64,000 nt of DNA, from positions 1 to 64,000 of the forward strand of contig NZ_MSSW01000023.1 of NCBI RefSeq assembly GCF_002150685.1, given 5' to 3'. The notes below the pieces were generated by a model. That model saw only the letters and a list, made by a program, of their open reading frames with translations, searched no databases and was not told where the DNA came from. The stretch is from Algoriphagus antarcticus. Lineage in GTDB: Bacteria; Bacteroidota; Bacteroidia; Cytophagales; Cyclobacteriaceae. Shown piece by piece: positions 45,616-53,701 of this stretch (the stretch's first letter is position 1; each line of letters opens with the position of its first letter). A program made the translations under genes and the position numbers.

Positions 45616-47127
45616 TTAGTCAACTTCAAAATAGTATTCAGTTCCATCCTGGAACATACCAAGCACTACTATTCCATCTCCTTCATTGTCATTCAACACT
45701 TCCAGAAGATTATCTACTCCTGATATTCTTAGCCTTCCATCTTCGGTGATAATAGAAGTAATGATGAAACCTGGTTTTGCACCAGCTCTACCCCACTTCT
45801 CACCAGTGACAGTTGAAATTAATGCTCCACCTGAAAGTTTGAGTTGTCCTTTTACTTGTTCAGGCACTTCTTCAAAACTGACACCTTGAAATGCGTAGGT
45901 TTTTGGAATAACTTTTTCCACTACACCTGTGGTACCTGAGAAATTCTTTAGAGTCGCTTTAGTTTTATTGGTTTTACCATCACGGATGTACTCCACTTCT
46001 ACTTTGTCTCCTGGCCGTTTTCTAGCCACCATTTCTTGCAAGTTCGCCACGTTATTGGTCACTCTGCCATCCAAGCTTATGATGATATCTCCTGCTTGGA
46101 GTCCAGCATCCGCTCCAGCGCTATTTTCATTGACACCACCTACATATACACCTTGCTCTACAGGCAATTCCTTCTCTAAATAATCTGCAAGTTCAGGACT
46201 TACGTTTTGGATATTTACACCAAGTAAAGCTCGTTGTGCCGTACCATACTTCATTAGATCATCCATCACTTTTTTCACCAGTGTGCTAGGCACAGCAAAC
46301 GAATATCCGCTAAATGTACCTGTGCTACTTGCAATCGCTGTATTGATACCGATCAATTCCCCGGCGAGATTGACAAGTGCACCGCCGGAATTACCCGGGT
46401 TTACTACTGCATCAGTTTGCAAGAAAGATTCAATGGAGAGATTATTTTCTACGTTTTCAAGAATTCTAATATTTCTAGCTTTCGCAGAAATAATCCCTGC
46501 TGTAACGGTAGAATTCAAATCAAACGGATTCCCAACAGCAAGCACCCATTCCCCTATTTGAGTTTTGTCAGAATCTCCGAATCTAACGAAGGGCAATCCC
46601 TCTGCATCGATCTTCAGCAATGCCAAGTCTGTGGTAGGATCAGTGCCAATTACTTCAGCTACATATCTCTTATTATTATCCAAAGAGATCTCTAGCCTAG
46701 TTGCGTTTTCCACTACATGATTATTGGTTACGATGTAGCCATCAGGCGAAATAATTACACCTGAACCTGAGCTCATAGCTACAGGGCCTTGTTGTCTACC
46801 GCCCTTATCCCGCTGCCCTTCTCTTGGAGGTATTCCAAAATATTCGTGGATAGGATCTCGTTGACTTCTACCACTACTTGCGTATGTGATCTGGCTTTTG
46901 ACGTGAACGACTGCCGGCACTACAGCTTCTGCAGAGGCTACAAAATTGATCCCGTCTGGAATCGTAAAATCTTCGCCGGAAAGTAAGTTTGCAAAACTGG
47001 CTGGCTGCTTCCCATCGAAGCTTGTGGCATTTTGTGGTTGTGCGAGAAAACTAACGCCTGCTAAGGCGACTATGCCTCCGACCAAAGAGGCAAGAAGGAT
47101 TCCCAGAAAGAACTGTCTTTTACTCAT
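45616..47127 (-). CDS. HtrA/DegP-type periplasmic serine protease, first paralogue
   Basis: A 503-aa Do-like protease: N-terminal signal anchor (FFLGILLASLVGGIVALAG), trypsin-like domain with the triad H137 (TNNHVV), D167 (TTDLALL) and S247 (NPGNSGGA), then two PDZ domains (from about 300 and 400). It degrades or refolds damaged envelope proteins. A second HtrA gene lies at the right end of the window; the catalytic domains are closely similar (GSGVIIS, DGYIVTNNHV). Confidence 0.93.
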   Translation of the reverse strand: MSKRQFFLGILLASLVGGIVALAGVSFLAQPQNATSFDGKQPASFANLLSGEDFTIPDGINFVASAEAVVPAVVHVKSQITYASSGRSQRDPIHEYFGIPPREGQRDKGGRQQGPVAMSSGSGVIISPDGYIVTNNHVVENATRLEISLDNNKRYVAEVIGTDPTTDLALLKIDAEGLPFVRFGDSDKTQIGEWVLAVGNPFDLNSTVTAGIISAKARNIRILENVENNLSIESFLQTDAVVNPGNSGGALVNLAGELIGINTAIASSTGTFSGYSFAVPSTLVKKVMDDLMKYGTAQRALLGVNIQNVSPELADYLEKELPVEQGVYVGGVNENSAGADAGLQAGDIIISLDGRVTNNVANLQEMVARKRPGDKVEVEYIRDGKTNKTKATLKNFSGTTGVVEKVIPKTYAFQGVSFEEVPEQVKGQLKLSGGALISTVTGEKWGRAGAKPGFIITSIITEDGRLRISGVDNLLEVLNDNEGDGIVVLGMFQDGTEYYFEVD

Positions 47128-47478
47128 ATTTCCTTAGGTTTATTTTTTTTAAGTATTAAACTGAGTGATAATCATATAGATCCAATTATTATACCTGAAA
47201 TGTTGGCTGCATGACCAAATTAACATGTATTAACCGCTTTTCAGGAGCTTTAAATTATTGAATCAATTGAACTCTCCATTTATAAGCTGTTACCATCTTA
47301 ACCAAAATAAACATCCTGATGTTTTTCTAATTTCAAAATCGATCATTCCATAAAACTTGTATTCTTGTAGTTAGAAATAATCGTCCATTAAATGAAAAAC
47401 TTTATTCAAAGGAGCTTAGTTCGCTGTAAATCTTCATTTAGGTCGATTTTCTCTATCTTAATCCCATACACGTATTTT
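47128..47478. other. Divergent promoter region between htrA and mscS
   Basis: No extra gene. Must hold promoters for both genes; no match to the Bacteroidota consensus stood out. An in-frame ATG at 47392 could extend the MscS-type protein by 29 residues, but would bury its signal peptide. Confidence 0.45.
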
Positions 47479-50013
47479 ATGAAACGCTTATTTTTATTAC
47501 TGGTTTTTATTCTACCCTTTTCCCTCTTTTCGCAAGCCCAAGAGAACCCGGTCACACCAATTGCTGCTATAGATACGCTTTTTGATTACGCAGACACGGC
47601 GGATATCCAGCCAATAAGCCTAAAATCAACTGGCTCCGTACTGACTCAGGTGATTAGTAAGGTGCAGCGCTATGCTTTCGAACTAAGCGAATTAAAACTG
47701 GAACTTTCTGATTTCCTTGATACGACGGAAATGTCCGAAATGCTCCCTAAAATCAATCTCTTAGCAGAGCGAATAATGAGTAAAACTGAAGAAGACTCAC
47801 AATATCTCAATCATCGCTATATAGTTGGAATGGAGAATTTGGTTTCAACCGCAGGAGACTTAAATAGATCCTACCTGAAAAATATTCAACAGAGAGTCGA
47901 TATACTTGCTGAGGTAGGCGATAGGCTGAATACCATTAAGTCAGATTCGTTATTTGCTATGACACTTCGTGACAGTTCTTTAGTTCCGGCTATTAACAGC
48001 GAACTACGAATGCTGAAAAAATCTTTAAAAACAGTAGATAGCGTTTATCTAGAGCAAGAGATACTCACCGCTAGATTTCAAGCTAAGATTTCTGAGAACA
48101 CGGTTGTTTTTTTGACCCTGAACCAATACCTAAATCAAAACAAGAAGAGACTGGACAGGCAATATTGGACTAAGGAGATTAATTACCCTTGGGAACCAGT
48201 TAATTATTCAAAAGTAACCAATTTGCGGACGGTGCTTAGCGAGTCAATGGACCTTAATATTACCTTGATGAAAGCTTATGTAGAACGTAAGGGATACATT
48301 TTCCTGATCTGCAGCATTATGCTGATTGTACTTTATCTGAAAATCAAATCTACTATCAGGGAAATAGGCAATCAAAAAGATTTCGCATCTCTTATTTTAG
48401 ATCGTGTCAAATATTTCAAACGGCATACTTTCTCCTCTACGATCCTTATACTTCTGCCTATATTTTTGATTATTTTCACTAAACCTCCCTTAGTTTTCAT
48501 ATCAATCCTTTCGCTTTCAATGGTGATAGCTTCATGCTTCCTAGTCAAAAAGCAATTTGGCGAGTATTTCACTAAAATATGGTTTGTCTTCATGATACCG
48601 TATTTACTCCTGGCTCTTAGCAGTTTAAACTGGAAGGTAGTTTACCAAGAAAGATGGTATATACTCTTGTCCTCATTGCTATTCTTAGGGATGGGCATAT
48701 TGCTTTTGAAATATGCCAATGCAAGTAAAAACAAACACAATGCCTTCGTGAAGTATCTCGCCATCTTTCTAATTGTAATAGAAGGATTCGCATTCTTGAC
48801 AAATGTCATGGGCAGGTTCAATCTTTCAAAAACCTACTCAGTCACCGGCGCTATCTTATTCTATCGCGGTATAGGATTGTTTCTATTTGTGAATGTCTTT
48901 CTAGAGGCTATTTATCTATTTATAGAACATAGCAAAAAAGAGAGTGACGGATTTACATCCTATTTTGATTTTCAGGATTTGCAGAGTCGTATGAAAGGTT
49001 TTCTATACGTATTCGCTTCTGCCACATGGCTATATGGCGTCATCTGGCATCTCGGATATTTTGATGAAGTCTATAATTGGCTTTCAGAATTTCTCCTCCA
49101 AGACCGTACGCTGGGTGAGACTGTATTTCAATTTGGAAGTATTCTTCTTTTCATTACTATCCTTTACGTATCCACCTTTCTCGCTAATAACATAGCCTAC
49201 TTTGCTTCTGTAAAAGATCAAAGAAATGCAAGTTCCAGAAAACAGAGACTGGGAAGCTCAGTTCTTTTAATCCGTCTGGCAGTATTGACAATTGGTTTTT
49301 TCATCGGAATGACTGCGGCTAAAATTCCGTTTGACAAAATCGCCATAGTCTTAGGAGCACTTTCTGTGGGTATCGGCTTTGGTTTGCAGACGATAATCAA
49401 TAACCTAGTCTCAGGAGTAATCCTAGCCTTCGAGCGTCCCATTCAGATAGGTGATGAGATCGAAGTCGGCCTAAATGCAGGAACAGTGAAAGAGGTGGGT
49501 ATCCGCGCAAGCAAGATCCAAGCATATGATGGATCTGAGATTGTGGTACCAAATGGTGACTTGCTATCGCAAAGCTTGATCAACTGGACACTTTCGGACA
49601 AAAAACGTAGGGTAGAATTGATTATTGGTGTAGGATATGGATCGGATATGAAGCTTGTGAAATCTGTTTTGGAAGAGGTGCTGAAAGGAGAGAGAATATT
49701 GAAAGCCCCTTCCCCGCATGTTTATATGCAAACTTTCAACGATAGTTCAGTTGACTTTCGAGTACTTTTCTGGGTGGAAAGCATGGATATCTGGATAGAT
49801 GTACGTGCCGAGGTTATGAGTACTATTTTTGAAAAATTTGCGGAAAACGATATTGAAATCCCTTTCCCAAAAAGAGATCTTTACTTAAAATCTGTACCTT
49901 CCAACTGGCAGGAAAAAGTATCAAAGCCCGGAGAAGATATTAGTCCCAAAAAGTTGGATTTGGGTTCAGATCCAAATTCATCAGATGAAATTAAAAAATC
50001 CTCTAAAGAATAA
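47479..50013 (+). CDS. Large MscS-family mechanosensitive channel
   Basis: An 844-aa MscK/YbdG-like channel: cleavable signal (FLLLVFILPFSLFSQ), a helical periplasmic region to about 270, then about 11 helices. The C-terminal MscS core is clear: pore-lining TM3 with GALSVGIGFGLQTIINNLVSG, the beta domain IQIGDEIEVG...GTVKEVGIRASKI and VPNGDLLSQSLINW. ATG at 47479 is preferred over 47392 because it gives the signal peptide. It relieves turgor on osmotic downshift, or senses envelope tension. It ends in a hairpin shared with the convergent cold-shock gene. Confidence 0.92.
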   Translation: MKRLFLLLVFILPFSLFSQAQENPVTPIAAIDTLFDYADTADIQPISLKSTGSVLTQVISKVQRYAFELSELKLELSDFLDTTEMSEMLPKINLLAERIMSKTEEDSQYLNHRYIVGMENLVSTAGDLNRSYLKNIQQRVDILAEVGDRLNTIKSDSLFAMTLRDSSLVPAINSELRMLKKSLKTVDSVYLEQEILTARFQAKISENTVVFLTLNQYLNQNKKRLDRQYWTKEINYPWEPVNYSKVTNLRTVLSESMDLNITLMKAYVERKGYIFLICSIMLIVLYLKIKSTIREIGNQKDFASLILDRVKYFKRHTFSSTILILLPIFLIIFTKPPLVFISILSLSMVIASCFLVKKQFGEYFTKIWFVFMIPYLLLALSSLNWKVVYQERWYILLSSLLFLGMGILLLKYANASKNKHNAFVKYLAIFLIVIEGFAFLTNVMGRFNLSKTYSVTGAILFYRGIGLFLFVNVFLEAIYLFIEHSKKESDGFTSYFDFQDLQSRMKGFLYVFASATWLYGVIWHLGYFDEVYNWLSEFLLQDRTLGETVFQFGSILLFITILYVSTFLANNIAYFASVKDQRNASSRKQRLGSSVLLIRLAVLTIGFFIGMTAAKIPFDKIAIVLGALSVGIGFGLQTIINNLVSGVILAFERPIQIGDEIEVGLNAGTVKEVGIRASKIQAYDGSEIVVPNGDLLSQSLINWTLSDKKRRVELIIGVGYGSDMKLVKSVLEEVLKGERILKAPSPHVYMQTFNDSSVDFRVLFWVESMDIWIDVRAEVMSTIFEKFAENDIEIPFPKRDLYLKSVPSNWQEKVSKPGEDISPKKLDLGSDPNSSDEIKKSSKE

Positions 50014-50030
50014 TCTTCAGAGGATTGATT
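49997..50030. terminator. Bidirectional hairpin between mscS and csp genes
   Basis: AATCCTCT (49997-50004) pairs with AGAGGATT (50019-50026); it spans the mscS stop codon and is followed by TGATTTT. Probable shared terminator for the two convergent genes. Confidence 0.65.
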
Positions 50031-50053
50031 TTCGCTAACAAAAAAGATCTTTA

Positions 50054-50245
50054 TTAAGCTCTTCTTACATTGACAGCATTTGGCCCTTTATTGCCTTCTT
50101 TGATGTCATAAGTTACTTTGTCATTCTGTGCGACTTGATCTACCAAACCGGTTGCGTGTACGAATACTTCGCTTTGAGATTCATCGTCAACGATAAATCC
50201 GAACCCTTTGGCCTCATTGTAAAATTTTACTGTTCCCGTAGACAT
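50054..50245 (-). CDS. CspA-family cold-shock RNA chaperone
   Basis: A 63-aa OB-fold protein with the RNP1 motif KGFGFI and RNP2 VFVHAT, no membrane part. Binds single-stranded RNA and DNA to melt mRNA structure on cold shock or in growth. Its upstream region is an AT-rich divergent spacer shared with sixA. Confidence 0.95.
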   Translation of the reverse strand: MSTGTVKFYNEAKGFGFIVDDESQSEVFVHATGLVDQVAQNDKVTYDIKEGNKGPNAVNVRRA

Positions 50246-50333
50246 AATAATTTGTAATAAATTGGAATTGAAAGAGCGCTAAAAGTAAATATTGTATTAA
50301 AAAAAACAAAATAATCATTCTTTTTTTCAGGAA

Positions 50334-50825
50334 ATGAAGAAAATAATTTTGGTGAGACACGGAAAGTCAGCTTGGAACAACCCCAATCTGAGCGATTACG
50401 AGCGCCCTCTGGCTGATCGAGGACTAGACGATGTGCCTGAAATGGGTTTTAGATTAAAGGAAAAAGGTATTTTTCCCGACCTTATTATAAGCTCTCCCGC
50501 AACTCGTGCTGCTCAAACTGCCGAAATACTCGCTGAGGTACTTCACATTCCCAAATCGAAATTGTCTTATGATAAAAATCTCTATCACGCTTCCTACGCT
50601 ACGATTTTGAAATGTATCCAAAGGCAAGATGATACCAATGACCTGATCTTTGTGGTCGGTCACAACCCCGGAATGAATGACTTCATAGACCTTTTCGGTG
50701 GAAACTTAGACAATCTACCTACCTCAGGGCAATACGGTCTATTGGTAGATACAGCTCATTGGATCCAACTAAGACCTGAAAACACTAAGACTTGGTTTAT
50801 TGATTACCCTAAGAAAAATTTGTGA
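50334..50825 (+). CDS. sixA: SixA-type phosphohistidine phosphatase
   Basis: A 163-aa histidine-phosphatase superfamily member with the catalytic LVRHGKSAW (H9) and the second His in VVGHNPGMND; ATRAAQTAEIL is between them. The short form without extra domains is SixA, which removes phosphate from phosphohistidine of phosphotransferase or phosphorelay proteins. The target here is unknown. Single gene, divergent from the cold-shock gene and convergent with the SDR across a tandem-repeat region. Confidence 0.88.
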   Translation: MKKIILVRHGKSAWNNPNLSDYERPLADRGLDDVPEMGFRLKEKGIFPDLIISSPATRAAQTAEILAEVLHIPKSKLSYDKNLYHASYATILKCIQRQDDTNDLIFVVGHNPGMNDFIDLFGGNLDNLPTSGQYGLLVDTAHWIQLRPENTKTWFIDYPKKNL

Positions 50826-51424
50826 ATTAGAATTCAAAAAATGAAAGCTGTGGTATGTGGTAAGTTTTGAGAAGTGATCAGTCTCAGTCGAAGTTTTCAG
50901 TCGCCGTTCTCGACCTGTTAATGTCACACGAACGATAATAGTATAATTAAACAGGTGCGTACTCTGCGTAAACCTCTGTGCCCCCGCGGTTGAATCCTCA
51001 TCAAGGCAAGTCAAAGTTTCTCACATCCTGAATTACTTCATGGAATTTATTTTCGTTATCTAGCAATTAAATGATGGCTCAGGCCCACGTCTGAAGATTT
51101 TCCTTCCGCTAGCCAGCCTTGAATCAAATGAGCACATTGAAAAAAATATGACTAAAAATAAATCTGCGTCCTCTGCGTAAACCTCTATGCCCCCCGCGGT
51201 TGAATCCTCATAATGGCAAATTAAAATTTCTCTCATCCTGGGTTATACTTCATGAAATTAATTTTCAGGATCTAGCAATTAAATGATGGCTCAGGCCCAA
51301 GTCTGAAGATTTTCCTTCCGCTACCCAGCCTTGAACCAAGTGAGCACATTGAAAAAAAAATTATGACTGGAAATAAATCTGCGTACACTGCGTAAACCTC
51401 TGTGCCCCCGCGGTTGAATCCTCA
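50826..51424. repeat. Tandem amplification of the SDR 3' region, spacer part
   Basis: No gene. Units begin at 50966, 51175 and 51390 with GCGTAAACCTCT(G/A)TGCCC (spacings 209 and 215 bases). Each contains the GCGGTTGAATCCTCAT block, then sequence nearly identical to the last 20 codons of the SDR gene (51425-51486), then a segment with CCTTCCGCTA(G/C)CCAGCCTTGAA. The third unit is where the intact gene ends. Confidence 0.85.
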
Positions 51425-52159
51425 TCAAGGCAAATCAAAGTTTCTCACATCCTGGATTACTTCATGGAATTTATTTTCGTTTTCTAGCAAGTAACTGATC
51501 TTAGCTGCCACCGACTCTGGCGTAGAAAGGTCTCCATTTTCCTTATAGCCTTTGAAGCGTTCTACTTGAGGAAAATCCATTCCATCAGCCTGTCTGATTT
51601 CATCCTGCATCTGCGTATCTATGATTCCGGGAGCTACGCTGAAAAACCTAAATTTCCCATCGGTATTTTCCTTCGCTGCTACGTTTGTAAACATTGCTAT
51701 CGCAGCCTTGCTGCTACAATAGACACCCCAACCCTCCATAGGCTTGGAAGCAGCACCAGAACTGATATTACATATAATCTTTCGCGCTTCTGAATCTTTA
51801 TAAGTTGATACAAAAGCATTCGTCAGATACATAGGTGCCAATAAATTAATATTAATCTGCGTCCTCATCTTTTTAAACTGAAGACTCCCAATGGGCTTGA
51901 TCTCTCCTATCCATCCAGCATTGTTGATCAATAGCACTTGCTTATAATCACCTCTAGGAAATAAGCTGGCAAGCTCATTCTCAAGCACTTCCAAATCTCC
52001 GAAATCAATGCTGATTTCGGTCAGATTCGAATTATCCAATCCAAGTTTGGTTCTAGAAATGGCTATAATTTCAAACTCATCCTTTTGCAAATAAGCATCC
52101 AAGATAGCCCGACCAAGACCTTTGCTATGGCCAGTAAGTATAAGAAGTGATTTTTTCAT
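51425..52159 (-). CDS. Short-chain dehydrogenase/reductase (benzil/sepiapterin-reductase-like)
   Basis: A 244-aa classical SDR with cofactor loop TGHSKGLGRAI (about 8-18), NNAG motif and the catalytic YCSSK (YxxxK) preceded by ISSGAAS. The Thr-Gly-His-Ser-Lys-Gly front is like benzil and sepiapterin reductases. Substrate unknown. The last 20 codons lie in a sequence that is duplicated twice downstream, so its 3' end has been amplified in tandem. It is 30 bases downstream of hslU on the same strand start side and probably independent. Confidence 0.86.
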   Translation of the reverse strand: MKKSLLILTGHSKGLGRAILDAYLQKDEFEIIAISRTKLGLDNSNLTEISIDFGDLEVLENELASLFPRGDYKQVLLINNAGWIGEIKPIGSLQFKKMRTQININLLAPMYLTNAFVSTYKDSEARKIICNISSGAASKPMEGWGVYCSSKAAIAMFTNVAAKENTDGKFRFFSVAPGIIDTQMQDEIRQADGMDFPQVERFKGYKENGDLSTPESVAAKISYLLENENKFHEVIQDVRNFDLP

Positions 52160-52189
52160 GATTGAATGGAATCTATATCTATTTCAAAA

Positions 52190-53587
52190 TTAAAGTATGT
52201 ACTGAGACAAATCTCTATTTTGAACAAGAGTATTCAATCTTTCCTGTACCATTTCCTTGGTCACCATGATTTTGGAATTAGCAGTGATCGTATCTGGCAC
52301 ATCAAATAAGAAATCATTCAGCAAATGACTCATCACAGTATGAAGTCTTCTCGCGCCAATGTTTTCCACTTCCTGATTGATCAGAAAAGCCAGTCTTGCG
52401 ATCTCCTCGATGGATTCATCATTGAATTCAAGATATACTTCCTCTGCTTCAAAAAGCGCTTGATATTGCTTAGTAAGCGCATTTTTTGGTTCCCGTAGAA
52501 TCCTGGAGAAATCCTCCTGAGTCAAGCTTTGAAGCTCCACACGAATCGGGAATCTACCTTGCAATTCCGGTATTAAATCAGATGGTTTCGCCACGTGAAA
52601 AGCACCCGCAGCTATAAAAAGCACGTGATCCGTATTGACCACGCCGTATTTGGTATTTACAGCTGATCCCTCCACTATAGGGAGCAAATCCCGCTGCACT
52701 CCTTCACGACTTACGTCTGGCCCACCACCGTTTTTACTTGATTTGGAAGCGATTTTATCTATCTCATCTATGAAGATGATGCCGTTATTTTCGGCAAGCT
52801 TGATCGCTTCTTCCTTTACTTCTTCGAAGTCAACGAGCTTGGACATCTCCTCTTCCAGCAAAATCTTCCTTGCTTCAGAAATACTCACTTTTCGCTTTTT
52901 GATCTTTTTGGGCATCATGTTGGAAATCATATCCTGAAGGCCTGCCATACTGGCATCATCCATCATTCCGTTTCCAATCATCCCAACACCCATCGGAGAG
53001 CCTGCTTTTACGCTAATTTCAATTTTACGCTCATCGAGTTCTCCATCACGAAGCTTTTCTCTGAATCGCTCGCGTGTTCTTTCGTTTAGTTCCGCATCGT
53101 TGTTCGGCTCAGAATTATCATCTGTATCCACGGGAATAGCACGCGTAAAACCAGCGCTTTTCACTGGGGGAATCAAAATGTCCAGAATTATTTCTTCGAC
53201 CGCTTCGGTAGCTTTCACCTTAATGGCCTCATTTTTCTGCTCTCTAACCAAAGCAATTGACTGCTCCATTAAGTCCCTAACCATGCTCTCTACATCTCGG
53301 CCTACGTAGCCGACTTCTGTAAACTTGGAAGCCTCCACCTTCGTAAATGGCGCATTAGCTACTTTGGCTAATCTTCTGGCTATTTCAGTCTTACCAACAC
53401 CGGTAGAACCGATCATCAAAATGTTATTTGGTACGATATCTTTTTGGATATCTGTCTTCACCATCAGGCGACGAATTCTGTTTCTCAGCGCAATTGCCAC
53501 GTTACGTTTGGCGTCGTTCTGCCCTATTATATATTTGTCCAACTCAGCGACAATCTGTCTCGGAGTAAGTGAAATTATTTTTTCCAT
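52190..53587 (-). CDS. hslU: HslU: ATPase subunit of HslUV protease
   Basis: A 465-aa AAA+ ATPase: N-terminal TPRQIVAELDKYIIGQNDAK, Walker A GSTGVGKT (60-67), an I-domain insertion (about 110-245) with the glycine/methionine-rich GVGMIGNGMMDD stretch, Walker B IIFIDEIDKIA and the sensor-2 region GARRLHTVM. With the HslV peptidase it forms the ATP-dependent proteasome-like protease. hslV is not next to it here. Preceded by lon with a hairpin in the 114-base gap. Confidence 0.95.
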   Translation of the reverse strand: MEKIISLTPRQIVAELDKYIIGQNDAKRNVAIALRNRIRRLMVKTDIQKDIVPNNILMIGSTGVGKTEIARRLAKVANAPFTKVEASKFTEVGYVGRDVESMVRDLMEQSIALVREQKNEAIKVKATEAVEEIILDILIPPVKSAGFTRAIPVDTDDNSEPNNDAELNERTRERFREKLRDGELDERKIEISVKAGSPMGVGMIGNGMMDDASMAGLQDMISNMMPKKIKKRKVSISEARKILLEEEMSKLVDFEEVKEEAIKLAENNGIIFIDEIDKIASKSSKNGGGPDVSREGVQRDLLPIVEGSAVNTKYGVVNTDHVLFIAAGAFHVAKPSDLIPELQGRFPIRVELQSLTQEDFSRILREPKNALTKQYQALFEAEEVYLEFNDESIEEIARLAFLINQEVENIGARRLHTVMSHLLNDFLFDVPDTITANSKIMVTKEMVQERLNTLVQNRDLSQYIL

Positions 53588-53604
53588 GATGTTAGGTTAA
53601 AATA

Positions 53605-53645
53605 GGCTCAGACCGACGTGGTTAATTGCGATCTGAGCTTTTTTA
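53605..53645. terminator. Hairpin between lon and hslU
   Basis: GGCTCAGA (53605-53612) pairs with TCTGAGC (53632-53638). The T-run (TTTTTT) is on the plus side, whereas both neighbouring genes run on the minus strand, where only TATTTTAA follows. It may be a weak terminator or attenuator between lon and hslU. Confidence 0.45.
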
Positions 53646-53701
53646 TAGAAATATTTTTTAAAGGAAAAATGCATTCCCAAAAGGAAGCATCAGGATCCCT
53701 T

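Noticed and set aside
50826..51424. CRISPR array at the tandem repeat
   Set aside because: Units are over 200 bases, diverged, have no spacers of constant length, and no cas genes are near.
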